This document shows, one piece after another, positions 1 through 10,077 of a DNA stretch of 43,986 bases. The number at the start of each line of letters is the position of its first letter. Within the stretch, counting starts at the first letter, position 1. The position numbers were made by a program, and so were the translations under genes. Below the pieces are notes generated by a model. It was not told the origin of the DNA. It was given only the letters and a program-made list of their open reading frames with translations, and did no database searches. The DNA comes from Desulfovibrionaceae bacterium. Its GTDB lineage: Bacteria > Desulfobacterota > Desulfovibrionia > Desulfovibrionales > Desulfovibrionaceae. Location of the stretch: assembly GCA_009773665.1 (NCBI GenBank), contig WSYE01000013.1:1-43986 (forward strand). The letters run 5' to 3'.

Positions 1-93
1 ATCTGCTCTTCGCTGAACCTGCTCTTCCTCATGTTCGTGGTCTCCTTCGCCGGAGTCACAAACTTATAGCTGGGATACTAAACGGGGGGAAGG

Positions 94-694
94 TCACTTC
101 ACCTTGACCAAGCCCCACAGCAGAAAACGCACCAGCTTTCGACAATCCTTGATTTGGCCGAACACGGCCTCGACGATCTGTCCTCGGAGCTTGTACTGAG
201 CCTTGCCGCCTTTGGTCTTGAGCTTGCGCTCCATCCGTTGCCATAAGGTCAGATTCTTCAGAGGACGTCCCCTGGGCGCGGACTCGCTGTCGGAGCGCTG
301 TTTCCAATCCCTCTTCATGGCCTACGTTGGCATCGGGGGGCACCAGGCTCCAGGTACTCTAGGTTCACTTCGCTGCAATACCCGGCGTCTGCCAGCATCT
401 TGTCCGGCTCTTCGCTGATCTCGTACAGATTGGCCTCACACAGCTCTACCATTGCCCTCAACTGACTGAAGTCGTTGCATTCCTGGACCACGTCGCAGGC
501 CACGATGATCTGGTCCAAAGCTGCGCCGCCCTGCCTGTTGTCCCGGTAGTAACAAAGAAGGATTGGCTTGAGGTCCAGGGAATCCACCACGTCTGCGATA
601 AACCGGGCCAAGTGCTGCTACGGAAGCCAGTCATCCAGATTGGGCGGCAGGAGCAGCAACTGAGGGGATTGTGATCGCGAGAGTTGAAAGCCAT
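94..694 (-). pseudogene. IS1182-type transposase remnant
   Basis: Broken transposase read on the minus strand in at least two frames. The first piece (about 690 to 315) has the IS1182 N-terminal pattern PPNLDDWLP, then an in-frame TAG at 618-620, then HLARFIADVVDSLDL, and later LADAGYCSEVNLEYLEP. After a frameshift near 315, the second piece has the typical C-terminal sequence QIVEAVFGQIKD and RFLLWGL. The stretch that should carry the first part of the DDE domain is missing, because only about 190 residues remain of a family usually 450-500 residues long. It cannot encode an active enzyme. It lies just beyond the last gene of the exopolysaccharide cluster and may mark an old insertion boundary. 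Family assignment rests on remembered motifs, not a search; terminal inverted repeats were not found. Confidence 0.75.
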
Positions 695-853
695 GGCTGT
701 GAACCTCTCTCATCCGATTGAGTTCACATTGAATATACTCAAATGGCCATAACTTCACAAGAAATATTGCACGGCCATTCGCGGGACAGGCTCTTAGCCC
801 AACAAAAATCTATGTCCCTGAGCAAACGCACAACGATGTACGTGCTCCTAGCC

Positions 854-2434
854 TTATCTTCTGTCGACAGTATCTCTTTTTTTCAGCCTTAGAATTCCCG
901 CCAGCATTGCGCGAATCTGCTGTCTCTGTCCCCGTGAGCAGATGCGAAGATAGCCATAGACGCAAAGAGAAACGGCCAGAGCCCCTGCCGTCAGAAAGAA
1001 TCTGACGAGGTCCGGGCTTGTCTTGCCCTTCAACAACGTGAAGGGGAGAGCCACAAGCGCCAAGCCAATTCCAAAGGCCAAGCTTTCGGCCTGGGTCCTT
1101 ATGATCACCAGCCCATAGGACAGGCCTATGACACGGGAATGCACAAACATGTTGAAGACCAGTGACATGATGATGCAGGAGGCCGCGAAGCCGACGGCGA
1201 CACCGTACACACCCGCGACAGAACCACCCACCAGCGCAAACACGATGCTAGTACAACCACGCACGAATGCAAACATGCTAGTGAGTTTTGGGGAGGTCAG
1301 ACCATCACAAACCTGGGTGGGCAGGTTCGTCGTTGTGTCCGCAAAATAGCCGATGGCAACGAGGATGAGAATCTCACTTGCCTGTGATGCAAACGCGGTC
1401 CCCATCCAGATAGCCAGGATGTCCCAGGCTAACAGCCCGAACATAAGAGTTTGCGCCATACTGAGGAAGAACAGCATGCGCGACATGGATAGATAGATCT
1501 CGTGCAGTCGATCCAGGCGGTCAGTTCCGCTCAGTTCGCTGGAGATCGGAAATATCAGCATGGAAAGCCTACTTGAAATGCCCATGACGCGGCTGATAAG
1601 CTGAAAAGGGATACTGAACACTGTTACCGAGGCTGCCCCGAGGATAGAACCCACCACAAGAACTTGCAACTGATTCGCCGTCATAATGCCAATCCTCCCG
1701 GCGAATGAGGTCAGGCTATAGGAAAAAATCTTTCTCGCCAGGTGGAGGGGGATCTTGCGGGTCAGCCGCCACGAAGGTTGGCAACGCCTCATGAGCCACA
1801 CGATGGCAACGCAGCAAAGCGCTGTAGAGGCTATACGCAGGATGATCACGCTCAAGAGGCCATGCCCCTGGTTCAAGGCAATAATCGTAGCGGCGGTGTT
1901 CAGAACCTGAAAAAACGAATCCACTTTTGTGCTTATGTCGAAGCGGTGTACGGCCTGCGGCAGGGAGAGCAGGTAGGTTTGGAGCATGGTGAGCAGGAAT
2001 CCAAGCGCTGCAAAGTGGAACACCTGTCGCGCAAGCGGTCGCAACTCGTCCGGCAGCTTGATCAGCTTGAGCAGCACCGGGTCGGTGATGGTGAACAAGA
2101 TCAGCCCGCCGAACAAGCCTATACACAGATAGGCGAAAAGTCCAAGTGAAACGATGGCGCTGGCCTGGTCGGCGTCACCCTTGGCATTGAATTCAGCCAG
2201 ATACCGTATGCCCCCTTTCACCCCCCCCATGTCGAGGAGAGTGAAATAACCCATCACGGCCATCACAAGGGTCCAGACGCCGTAGGCGTCGTAGCCGAGC
2301 TTGTGCACGATGATGGGGACAGACACAAAGTTGACAACCACTGGAACGGCCCACCCTGCGACATTGTACAAGGAGTTCCGCAGGATGAAATAGTTCTGCT
2401 CTGGAGCGCCGCTCATATCCACCATCCGATGCAT
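854..2434 (-). CDS. Wzx-type polysaccharide flippase (MOP superfamily)
   Basis: A 526-residue integral membrane protein with about twelve to fourteen hydrophobic segments, starting with the pattern NSLYNVAGWAVPVVVNFVSV typical of oligosaccharide flippases of the MATE/MOP group. Such proteins move undecaprenyl-diphosphate-linked repeat units across the inner membrane. It is the last gene of the exopolysaccharide run, 65 bases after the family 2 glycosyltransferase, so it likely exports the unit made by the neighbours. The start is uncertain: ATG codons at 2434, 2425 and 2416 are all possible and none has a convincing ribosome binding site. No Wzy polymerase accompanies it in the window; that gene may lie elsewhere. 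Confidence 0.85.
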   Translation of the reverse strand: MHRMVDMSGAPEQNYFILRNSLYNVAGWAVPVVVNFVSVPIIVHKLGYDAYGVWTLVMAVMGYFTLLDMGGVKGGIRYLAEFNAKGDADQASAIVSLGLFAYLCIGLFGGLILFTITDPVLLKLIKLPDELRPLARQVFHFAALGFLLTMLQTYLLSLPQAVHRFDISTKVDSFFQVLNTAATIIALNQGHGLLSVIILRIASTALCCVAIVWLMRRCQPSWRLTRKIPLHLARKIFSYSLTSFAGRIGIMTANQLQVLVVGSILGAASVTVFSIPFQLISRVMGISSRLSMLIFPISSELSGTDRLDRLHEIYLSMSRMLFFLSMAQTLMFGLLAWDILAIWMGTAFASQASEILILVAIGYFADTTTNLPTQVCDGLTSPKLTSMFAFVRGCTSIVFALVGGSVAGVYGVAVGFAASCIIMSLVFNMFVHSRVIGLSYGLVIIRTQAESLAFGIGLALVALPFTLLKGKTSPDLVRFFLTAGALAVSLCVYGYLRICSRGQRQQIRAMLAGILRLKKRDTVDRR

Positions 2435-2499
2435 CGGCTGAATGCCAAACTGACTCCGCTACTGGCATGCAGAGGCGGCAATAGAACGTTTCTGCATGC

Positions 2500-3417
2500 T
2501 CACTCTTCAGGCTCAATTCGCTCAACTTGCCACCGCACCGGACGCCGCGCCAATTTGTCGCCCATATAGGACTGCCAGCTGGTGCAGATTCTATACGTGC
2601 TCAGAAAACGCCCCCATGCAGGCAGGCCGGGCAGCAGGCCGGCCGCCTTCCACAGAAACAGCGAGTAGAGCCAGACCCTCACCACCGACTGCGCAAAAGC
2701 TACGCCACGGCAAAACAGGCCGTTCCCGTAAATACCCGTTCCGTACCGGGTAAGGAGAAACCGCTTCTCCGCGTCGATCTTCACCTTCTGGGTCGTGCGT
2801 AGTGTCCCGGCGTGGTTCGTCTCAACGGCCAAGATCTCGTGGATCTTACTCATCCGAAACCCCCGTTCAGCCAAACGCAGCCAGTATTCGCAGTCGCCCA
2901 GCAGCCGAACGTCCAGGGCAAGGTCCCCTGCGCGGTCAAAGCATTTTCGCCGCATGAACACAGTCGGCTGCGGGATCAGGATCCCTGTCCGGAGCTGGTT
3001 CAGGCTGAGTGGCATATAGACGTTGATAGTCGCATTCGAGGCGGCGAAATCAAGCACAAGGGTATCGCCAAACACAACATCGACTTCGGCATGCTCCCTG
3101 AAGTACCGGTCGACAACCTCCAATGTCCAGGGAAAGTAGTAGTCGTCCGTATTGATGTAGCCGAGAATCTCGCCACTTGTGGCGCGGAAACCTTTGTTGA
3201 TCGCATCATACATGCCCTCATCGCTTTCCACTATTGTCCGAAAGCGCAAATCGCCTGCATGCTGCTCGAGGATGTCCCGGGTGCCATCTGATGAGCCCCC
3301 ATCGACAACGACATACTCGAGGTCGCTCATGCCCTGCCCAAGCACAGAACGGATCGTCGTTCCTATCAGCTGCGCCCTGTTGAAAGATGGCGTGATGATT
3401 GAAAAGCGGACAGCCAT
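2500..3417 (-). CDS. Family 2 glycosyltransferase
   Basis: A GT-A fold glycosyltransferase of about 305 residues. The N-terminus has FSIITPSFNRAQLIGTTIRS, followed by YVVVDGGSSDGTRDI and the acidic metal/nucleotide motif NTDDYY near residue 95, as in GT2 enzymes that use a nucleotide sugar. I prefer the ATG at 3417 (MAVRFSIITP) because the beta strand begins immediately after it; a GTG at 3432 would add only five residues. The C-terminal part has one hydrophobic stretch. It lies between the initiating sugar transferase and the flippase and probably adds a sugar to the lipid-linked repeat unit. Donor and acceptor cannot be told from sequence. Confidence 0.87.
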   Translation of the reverse strand: MAVRFSIITPSFNRAQLIGTTIRSVLGQGMSDLEYVVVDGGSSDGTRDILEQHAGDLRFRTIVESDEGMYDAINKGFRATSGEILGYINTDDYYFPWTLEVVDRYFREHAEVDVVFGDTLVLDFAASNATINVYMPLSLNQLRTGILIPQPTVFMRRKCFDRAGDLALDVRLLGDCEYWLRLAERGFRMSKIHEILAVETNHAGTLRTTQKVKIDAEKRFLLTRYGTGIYGNGLFCRGVAFAQSVVRVWLYSLFLWKAAGLLPGLPAWGRFLSTYRICTSWQSYMGDKLARRPVRWQVERIEPEE

Positions 3418-3582
3418 AGAATAAATATCCACATTATGTTTTACAAGGTCATACGCCTATGTCCCGCCCGACGACGAGGCTCCAGGCTCCACAGCACGCG
3501 CAGGGCATAGCGGCACAAGGCCGGGAAATATGAGCCGAAGGCTTGTGCGGACGACCTTCCCTGCGCAGAGCGTTGATGGCGG

Positions 3583-4998
3583 CTACCGCGCCCCCTTCCT
3601 GGCCAATACCACCCAGAACGTCTTCAAGAGGATGACAACATCATCGACAAAGCGCCAGTTGTCTATATACTGCAAGTCAAGCTTGAGAACCTGCTCAAAA
3701 TCTTCGATCTTGTTGCGGCCCGAGATTTGCCACAGGCCAGTGATTCCGGGCTTGATGGAGATACGTCGGCGGTGCCGGGCCTCATAGCGGGACACCTCCT
3801 CCACCGTGGGTGGCCGTGTACCAACCAAACTCATCTCTCCCCGCATGACGTTTATAAACTGTGGGAACTCATCCAGCGAGGACTTGCGCAGGAAGCGGCC
3901 CAACTTGGTGATGCGCGGATCGTTGCCAATCTTGAACATATGCCCTTTCATTTCGTTTTGGGCCATGAGCTGCGGGAGCATCTGGTCCGCATCAGTCACC
4001 ATGGTGCGAAACTTGTAGATGTGGAACACGCGGCCGTGCTCGCCCACGCGGGGCTGGCGGAAGAGCACCGGCCCCTTGGAGTCCAGTTTGATTAGCAGCC
4101 CGATGACTGGATAGAGCATGAGAAAAACAAGAAAGCCGAGGGAACCCACAGCGTAATCGAGGATACGCTTGTAGAGCATGCCCGAGACGTTGATGCGCAC
4201 AGTTCTCTTGACTAGGGTGGGAATGCCTTGGATGGACTCAACGCGCAGGTTTAATCGGTCTGCCGGATCGTAGAGCGCCGGCACAATCCTGTATGTGGTG
4301 CCAAGCTGTTCACAGAGATCGATGCATTGACGCAAGTCAACGGAGTTGCAATCTGGAGAAAGTGCAAAAATCACCTCATCGATACTCTTGCCAGTTAGAG
4401 CCGCCGACAAGGATTCTAGGGGGCCCAAATTTGTGATCTCAATATCTTCAGTAGAAGCCTCCCCAGGTTCGTGGAGATATCCAATAATTTTGTGTCCCCA
4501 ACTGCTTTGAATATTCAGCGCGCTGCTGACAGCGAGCACCCTTTCTGACGACCCAGCAAGTAGTATGCGATGGCAGCCAAATCCTTTCCTCTGTTGTTCT
4601 GCAAGGTGCACCTCCAATAAGGCACGCTCTATGAAAAACAATACGGACATAATACTCGCACAAAGAAGTATAAAGAGACGGCTTATGTCAATTTTGAGAG
4701 CATAAAGAAGCCCAACCAAAAGGACAAAAACAATAACGACAGATACTAAAATATTTTTTACCGTGACAATGAACTTTGGTGGCCTTTTATCAGAGTACAG
4801 TCCCATCCTGCCCAAAACATAATTACTGGAAAAAACCAAAAACAGTGCAATGTAGCCTGCGTCTAGGTCATCCAACCGCCAATCGTAATTATGGACAACC
4901 CAATTCACATAGGATGCGGCATAGACGCCGCCAATCACGGCAACTGCGTCCATGAGCATAAGGAGAGTGATCAAGTACTGGACTTGCTGTTGATACAT
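3583..4998 (-). CDS. Undecaprenyl-phosphate sugar phosphotransferase (WbaP-type)
   Basis: Polyisoprenyl-phosphate hexose-1-phosphate transferase that should start repeat-unit synthesis by loading a sugar phosphate on undecaprenyl phosphate at the inner membrane. The N-terminal half has several transmembrane segments and a CoA-binding-like Rossmann region (HRILLAGSSERVLAVSSALN). The C-terminal bacterial sugar transferase domain has KRILDYAVGSLGFLVF, FRQPRVGEHGRVFHIYKFRT, DEFPQFINVMRGEMSLVGTR and KPGITGLWQISGRN. I chose the ATG at 4998 (MYQQQVQYL), about 471 residues, because AGGA lies just upstream and the open frame before it (to 5067) looks non-coding and runs towards the exosortase gene. 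It is followed, after 165 bases, by the glycosyltransferase. Confidence 0.9.
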   Translation of the reverse strand: MYQQQVQYLITLLMLMDAVAVIGGVYAASYVNWVVHNYDWRLDDLDAGYIALFLVFSSNYVLGRMGLYSDKRPPKFIVTVKNILVSVVIVFVLLVGLLYALKIDISRLFILLCASIMSVLFFIERALLEVHLAEQQRKGFGCHRILLAGSSERVLAVSSALNIQSSWGHKIIGYLHEPGEASTEDIEITNLGPLESLSAALTGKSIDEVIFALSPDCNSVDLRQCIDLCEQLGTTYRIVPALYDPADRLNLRVESIQGIPTLVKRTVRINVSGMLYKRILDYAVGSLGFLVFLMLYPVIGLLIKLDSKGPVLFRQPRVGEHGRVFHIYKFRTMVTDADQMLPQLMAQNEMKGHMFKIGNDPRITKLGRFLRKSSLDEFPQFINVMRGEMSLVGTRPPTVEEVSRYEARHRRRISIKPGITGLWQISGRNKIEDFEQVLKLDLQYIDNWRFVDDVVILLKTFWVVLARKGAR

Positions 4999-5087
4999 GT
5001 AGGAATATCCTAATCCGTCGGTTTGGAAGAGCAGAGACTGGAAGCCCCAGGCGAAGGCACTGCACAACTGCCTTATCTGTTACCACA

Positions 5088-6641
5088 TTAGTTGGGCAAG
5101 TATGTACGCAGAGTTGACTCAACCTGGGCCGCAAAAACATCCAATTCGGTTTGTGCTTGCGCGACCGTCATGTCCCTTGGGATGACCATCTCAACTCTGA
5201 CGAGCGCGCCATCTGACCTGTGCATGACAAACGCATCAATGAGCAAAAACACCTTATTAGACAGTTCACTAGCAAGAATACGGCCACGTTGCTGAAACCA
5301 GAAATTCGAGAGCAGCTGCTCACCATTTTTGCTAAGAACTAACTGCTGTACAGGAAAATCTCTCCCCTTGGCAGCAGCTGGACCAAGTTCGCTCCTGCCA
5401 GCAATTTCCCAGCCCGAACCAAGCAAGCAAGATGTTGGGGCGTGGGCCGTATGTTGCGCGGTTTGAACTTTATAGTAAGGCACAAACAAGTGGATGGTGC
5501 TTCCAGTGACTGCATTGCTGTATGCTGCCAAGAAATAATCATCTGCCCACAAACTGTCCAGCGTTGCCTTGTCCAGATAGGAACGCGTCCCGGTCCAGTC
5601 ACCAATTTGAAGGGGGAACGTCTCCAGGCTCTTCCAAGAAGGCACTGTTTGGGTTCCAATAAACGATGACATCCCAACTGACAGCACGATAAAAAGTCCA
5701 GATACTAAAATCGCCAGTTTGATTTTGGGGTGCTTAAAGGTTTGGGAGGAAGGCTTTTCCTCGCTCTCGCCAGGCGCGGGAGGGAGAATGCGTCCTGTTG
5801 CTGGTCCTTCAAATCTCTTGAGGACGAGACTGGCTATTGTCAGAAGCGCAATCGCGCCCAAGTAGATCAACCACCCTTGGAAATCATGAAAAAAGCCCTC
5901 CGCAAGGGCAGGAGAAATGTAGCGGACAAGTATCCCAGTAATTGTGATCCGTATAGTGTTGAGCAGTATGGCCACTGGAGCGGAGATGAGCACGAGGATG
6001 GCGCGAGAAAGAAATCGAGTGTTGAGGATATACCCAACAAGGAGGCTCAAGAAGATGGTTGGCAGCAGGTAGCGCAAGCCGCTACAGGCATCTACAACCT
6101 GGAGCGTCAAGGTACCAAAGTCAAAAATATTACCTTCGAGAAATACTGGCACGTTGAGGAGATTAAGCAATTGGAAGGAAAGCGAAGAGGACAGCAATCT
6201 TAGGTTGAAGCTCAGGACTCGCTCGATGAAGGCCGGTGGCGGTATGATAAACAACAGAAGAAGAGCTGGGAATGCCAGTTGCTTAATGGCTTTCCAGCCC
6301 AACAGCACAAGAGAAACGCTGACAATCGAGAGCCACATCGAGAGGAATATGAAAGATTCCAGCGACCCCAGGCGGCCTGCCAGCAGGAGCACTCCCGAGA
6401 GGAATATGCCAACGAACCCGGGCCATGTTGTGCTGTCCTGATTGGCTGCGATGGATGCCCGCTTTTGCCAGGCGATGTACCCCGCAACGAGTGGGACAAG
6501 ATAGCAGTAGGAAAAATCGTCTTGACTCCACTGGGAATTGAGAAGGCTAAATTCATTTCGGAATAAATACACCCAGCCGGCCACAATGATGGGCCAGGAG
6601 AAATAATGCCCAGGGAATTTATTGCCTAACGAGAGCGCCAT
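5088..6641 (-). CDS. xrtD: Exosortase (probably XrtD) fused to EpsI domain
   Basis: Polytopic membrane protein of about 517 residues. The first 280 residues are an exosortase with the catalytic-type motifs VDACSGLRYL (Cys), NTIRI (Arg) and FHDFQGW (His), predicted to cleave and transfer proteins that carry a C-terminal sorting tripartite signal. The remaining 220 residues form an EpsI-type domain outside the membrane (WTGTRSYLD, YYKVQTAQHTAHAPTSCLLG). The two potential substrates in this window have TPIPA and TPIPG sorting motifs, which fit the VPLPA-CTERM class; from memory that class is paired with exosortase D, hence the symbol. I chose the ATG at 6641, preceded by GGGAAG; a TTG at 6674 would add eleven residues. 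It follows prsT. Confidence 0.87.
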   Translation of the reverse strand: MALSLGNKFPGHYFSWPIIVAGWVYLFRNEFSLLNSQWSQDDFSYCYLVPLVAGYIAWQKRASIAANQDSTTWPGFVGIFLSGVLLLAGRLGSLESFIFLSMWLSIVSVSLVLLGWKAIKQLAFPALLLLFIIPPPAFIERVLSFNLRLLSSSLSFQLLNLLNVPVFLEGNIFDFGTLTLQVVDACSGLRYLLPTIFLSLLVGYILNTRFLSRAILVLISAPVAILLNTIRITITGILVRYISPALAEGFFHDFQGWLIYLGAIALLTIASLVLKRFEGPATGRILPPAPGESEEKPSSQTFKHPKIKLAILVSGLFIVLSVGMSSFIGTQTVPSWKSLETFPLQIGDWTGTRSYLDKATLDSLWADDYFLAAYSNAVTGSTIHLFVPYYKVQTAQHTAHAPTSCLLGSGWEIAGRSELGPAAAKGRDFPVQQLVLSKNGEQLLSNFWFQQRGRILASELSNKVFLLIDAFVMHRSDGALVRVEMVIPRDMTVAQAQTELDVFAAQVESTLRTYLPN

Positions 6642-6814
6642 CGGACTTCCCTTCGCGCCTGCGCTGAGTGCCAAGAACCGGCACGCTACAGGCTCGATGC
6701 ATTGACAGTTGGTGTTCTTCGTGTGTGTTCGAATGCGCAGCTACGTTCGAATACGCAGTTGGTTGAGCTAAAAGCCATTACCCGTTTGGAGCCCCGGACC
6801 AACTGGGGTGAAGA

Positions 6815-9208
6815 CTATTTCTTCCCCCGCAAGCGCCCAAGCTCTGCCTGGGCGGCATCACGTTCCGGGAATTGCGAATTTCCGGCCAAAGCCTTCTCAA
6901 GCCAGCCCAGGGCTTTGGGGGTGTCGCCCTTGGCCTGGTAGATCATGCCCAAATGGTACGCCACCGTGGGCAGCCCTTTGGCCTTGTCCCAGGCCCGCAG
7001 GGCCGTTGTGAGGGCTTCCTCAGTCTTGCCGGCCCTGAAAAGAACCCAGCCGACAGTGTCCAGACTCGCCCCGCTGTCAAACTTTTTGAGACGCTCCACC
7101 AAGGCCAGCGCCTTTTTCAGGTTCTCTGCTGTGGGGAGGTCTTGAGCATAGAGGTAGGCCAGGTTGTTCACCACTTGCAGATTATCTGGGCTTTTGGCCA
7201 GGAGCTCCTCGTAGACTGTCTTGGCCTCATCAAACTTGCTGTGCGCGTGCAAGATCATGGCAAAAGCCAATCCCACTGTTGGATTATTGGGGTTCGCCTT
7301 ATACGCATCACGGTACTTGGCGATACCCTCAGCTATTTTTCCTTGGCGGATGTTCACCTGGCCAAGATACTGGTATGGCAAGGGGGATTCAGGCGCAAGC
7401 TGGATGGCTTGCGAGAATTGCTGCTCTGCTCCGGCAAGGTCATTGGTCTCCAGCATGATCCGGCCAAGCAACATGGCGTTAAAGGCGTCCGTCGGTTGTG
7501 CGCTCACGCGTTGCTTCGCGAATTTCAACGCCTCGTCTTGACGTTTCTCGAGCATGAGCAGAGCCGCCTTGGCCTCCGCGGCCTCGCGCGCGTCCGCAGT
7601 GATCAGCAGCGCCTGGTCAAAGGCTGCAAGAGCTCCTTGCGCGTCTCGCTGGGCCCAAAGCACTCGCCCAAGCCTCGTGTAGCCCAAAGGCTCCTTTGGC
7701 GCGACCTCGATCGCCTTCTTGTACGCTGCCTTGGCCTCGCCGAGTCTCTGCTTTTGGGCATAAATATCACCCATTGTTATGAAAATTGCCGGGTTGCTTC
7801 GGTCTTTTTCCGCCATGCCGCTCAATTCCTTCAGGGCATTGTCAACTTTCCCCGAGGAAACGTAGGTTTCCACGAGCAGCATGCGGGTTTGCAGGTTATC
7901 CGGATTTTCATTGAGGGACTTTCTCAGCAAAGACTCTGCCTGAAGCGCCTCATTATTCAGCAGGTGTGAACGCACAAGCATCTCGTACGCTCTCGTACTC
8001 TTGGGGTCGTCATCAACCACCTGGCGAAGCTCCAATATCGCCTCACGCACCCTGCCCTTCTGGAGGTCCAGGTTCCCCATCAGGAAGTGTCCTTCCGTGT
8101 CCCTGGGGTTGCGCTTCAGCACCGCATCCAACTCCGTCTGGGCCTTGTCCGTCTGCTGGCTCGCAAGATACGCGCTCGCAAGGATGCGCCGCGCGCGTAC
8201 GGCTTGAGGAAGGTTGGGGTCCTTGTTGATAAATTCGAGCAGAAGCGACTCGGCCTTGCTCGACTGCATGGTCCGGGCATAGTGCTCGGCAAGGGCCAGA
8301 CGAATCTGGTTCGAATTTGGCAAATCCTTGATCGCGCGCGCGAGAACTGCCTCGACAGCACTGGAGGAAGCGCCCGACTGGGAAACGGCCTGGGCCTGGG
8401 CAAGTCGGTAGGACTCCTCGTTGGGGAAGCGCTGGACAAGCCCCTCAAGGGCACTCACGGCCTTGGCGCTCTGCCCTGCCTGGATATAGAAATTCACCAA
8501 GAGCATATTGGCCCCAGGGTTCAGGGGCTCAAGTATCGCAATTTCCTTGTAGTGTTTCTCCGCGTCATCAAGCCGTTTCTGTTGCATAAACAGGTTGGCG
8601 ATATGGACATGGAGCAGAATGTTTTTCGGATTTTTTGCTATGCCCTCGGCGATAGATCTTTCCGCCTCGGCAAACTCTTTGCGAGCGGCATAGGTTTCGC
8701 TCCGTGCAAGTATGACATCTATATTTTCTGGATTTTTTTGCTGCAACGCTGCCAGTCGCGACAATGCCTCGTCCGTGCTCCCCTTCTTCATCAGCGCGAT
8801 GGCCTTGAGGACACCAGCGTCAACATTCTCTGCCTGCTTGGCCAGAATGAAGTCAGCCTTTTCTTCGACCTTGTCGAAGCTGCGCTGCAAATAAAAGAGT
8901 TTGCACAGACCGAGTTGAGCCTCCAGCTCGTTGGGGTCGAGCTCAACTGCCCGCGCATAGCTCGCATAGGCGTTGGCATAGTTCCTGTCTTGTATTTGCA
9001 GGGTGCCCAGCAAGGCATACCCCGGGGCAAACTGCGGATCGATCTTCAGGGCATTCTTCAAGGCGATCTGCGCATCCTTGAGCTCGCCTGCCGCAAGGCT
9101 CTGCTTTGCCTTGGCGTAGAAAGAGTCCCGACGCTCCTGTGAGCCTGTGCAGGCGACGAGCAGAATGAGCCCGAACATCAGTACCAATATGCGCGCGTGC
9201 CGTTTCAA
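6815..9208 (-). CDS. prsT: PrsT-like TPR lipoprotein of exosortase system
   Basis: About 797 residues, almost entirely tetratricopeptide repeats (for example DAQIALKNALKIDPQFAPGY and many similar 34-residue units). The likely start is the TTG at 9208, because AAGGCAGGAG stands directly before it and translation from there gives a short basic N-terminus, a hydrophobic core and the lipobox LVAC, a lipoprotein signal. The upstream ATG at 9247 would put thirteen unneeded residues before the signal. This matches the PEP-CTERM-system TPR protein PrsT found beside exosortase genes, thought to act at the cell envelope in export or assembly; its exact role is unknown. A terminator lies between it and the preceding VPLPA-CTERM gene, so it probably has its own promoter near 9215-9260. 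Confidence 0.87.
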   Translation of the reverse strand: MKRHARILVLMFGLILLVACTGSQERRDSFYAKAKQSLAAGELKDAQIALKNALKIDPQFAPGYALLGTLQIQDRNYANAYASYARAVELDPNELEAQLGLCKLFYLQRSFDKVEEKADFILAKQAENVDAGVLKAIALMKKGSTDEALSRLAALQQKNPENIDVILARSETYAARKEFAEAERSIAEGIAKNPKNILLHVHIANLFMQQKRLDDAEKHYKEIAILEPLNPGANMLLVNFYIQAGQSAKAVSALEGLVQRFPNEESYRLAQAQAVSQSGASSSAVEAVLARAIKDLPNSNQIRLALAEHYARTMQSSKAESLLLEFINKDPNLPQAVRARRILASAYLASQQTDKAQTELDAVLKRNPRDTEGHFLMGNLDLQKGRVREAILELRQVVDDDPKSTRAYEMLVRSHLLNNEALQAESLLRKSLNENPDNLQTRMLLVETYVSSGKVDNALKELSGMAEKDRSNPAIFITMGDIYAQKQRLGEAKAAYKKAIEVAPKEPLGYTRLGRVLWAQRDAQGALAAFDQALLITADAREAAEAKAALLMLEKRQDEALKFAKQRVSAQPTDAFNAMLLGRIMLETNDLAGAEQQFSQAIQLAPESPLPYQYLGQVNIRQGKIAEGIAKYRDAYKANPNNPTVGLAFAMILHAHSKFDEAKTVYEELLAKSPDNLQVVNNLAYLYAQDLPTAENLKKALALVERLKKFDSGASLDTVGWVLFRAGKTEEALTTALRAWDKAKGLPTVAYHLGMIYQAKGDTPKALGWLEKALAGNSQFPERDAAQAELGRLRGKK

Positions 9209-9249
9209 GATGAACTCCTGCCTTCTTCGTCTGTATATACTTTCCAACT

Positions 9250-9306
9250 AAGTATAATAAAAAAGGCGTGATGTCGAGAGTAATCAAACCTCGCCATCAC
9301 GCCTTT
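9250..9306 (-). terminator. Rho-independent terminator after VPLPA-CTERM gene
   Basis: Read on the minus strand, a 12-bp perfect stem (9295-9306 with 9262-9273, AAAGGCGTGATG paired with CATCACGCCTTT) is extended by a further 4 bp after one mismatch and is followed by a T-rich run, TTTTTTATTATA. It lies 72 bases after the stop of the VPLPA-CTERM gene at 9378 and 54 bases before the prsT start. It should separate those two transcripts. Confidence 0.9.
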
Positions 9307-9377
9307 CACATGAGCTGTTTACCGCGAAACGTGTCGCCTACTGGCGCCAAGCCTCGCTCTTTCCTGCAATTTCTTCT

Positions 9378-9959
9378 CTACGCAGCGGCACTGCCCCTGC
9401 GCACCCGTTTCACGCCGAACAGCCCGACCAGACCGCTGCCCAGGAGCAGGAACGCTGCGGGGATGGGGGTTTTGGACACAGAAGCTGAGTTCATCTTCCA
9501 CTCAGCAGGGCTGGGGCCTCCGTAGGATTCCCCCACAGAGAACGCGCTAAATGCGTAGATACCTGACGCCGCGGTAATCGCTGGAAGAGTATATGTAAAC
9601 ACATACCCTTTGTTCCCGCTTCCGTCGTTCACAATATATTCGGCATACGAACCGCCATACTTTTTACCACCTTCCTTCAAAGTCGACCCCGCAGCAAAAA
9701 ACTCGAAACTATCCGTAGCGGGGACACTGCTCCAAACGCCTCTTGTGGTAATGTCGAGCTTAAGCTCATATGTCCCAGCGCCTAAAGTCTGAGATGCTGA
9801 CCATTTCTGAGTGAGGTCAACAGGGTTAAAAGCACTGTCAATATACGTGCCGTACCATTTACCACTGGTCACAGGCAGATCTATCGTCAACGCGTAACCG
9901 CTTGAGGCGCACACCACTATCAACATCAAACTTACAAGTGCGAGTAACCGCTTTTTCAT
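9378..9959 (-). CDS. VPLPA-CTERM sorting-domain protein 1
   Basis: Secreted protein of 193 residues with a clear Sec signal peptide (MKKRLLALVSLMLIVVCASS, cleavage probably after YALT or nearby) and a C-terminal sorting signal: TPIPAAFLLLGSGLVGLFG followed by the basic cluster VKRVRR. This is the tripartite signal (motif, membrane helix, basic tail) recognised by exosortases. The middle resembles a small beta-rich domain with no recognised enzyme motif (KWYGTYIDSAFNPVDLTQKW). The start is fixed by GGGGGAGGA just before the ATG. It is transcribed alone or nearly so: a 612-base gap lies upstream and a strong terminator downstream. It is the best candidate substrate of the exosortase at 5088-6641. 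Confidence 0.88.
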   Translation of the reverse strand: MKKRLLALVSLMLIVVCASSGYALTIDLPVTSGKWYGTYIDSAFNPVDLTQKWSASQTLGAGTYELKLDITTRGVWSSVPATDSFEFFAAGSTLKEGGKKYGGSYAEYIVNDGSGNKGYVFTYTLPAITAASGIYAFSAFSVGESYGGPSPAEWKMNSASVSKTPIPAAFLLLGSGLVGLFGVKRVRRGSAAA

Positions 9960-10077
9960 TTCCTCCCCCTATTCAGAATCAAAGGTTTGATGGACTCACT
10001 TAGGATACAAACGACCACCACGACTATCAATACTCGCGACGAGAACCGAAACTACCCCCTTCGGCCCTGACGCGCGT

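Noticed and set aside
8087..9142. 351-codon open frame opposite prsT
   Set aside because: Antisense shadow of the TPR gene, without recognisable domain or ribosome site.
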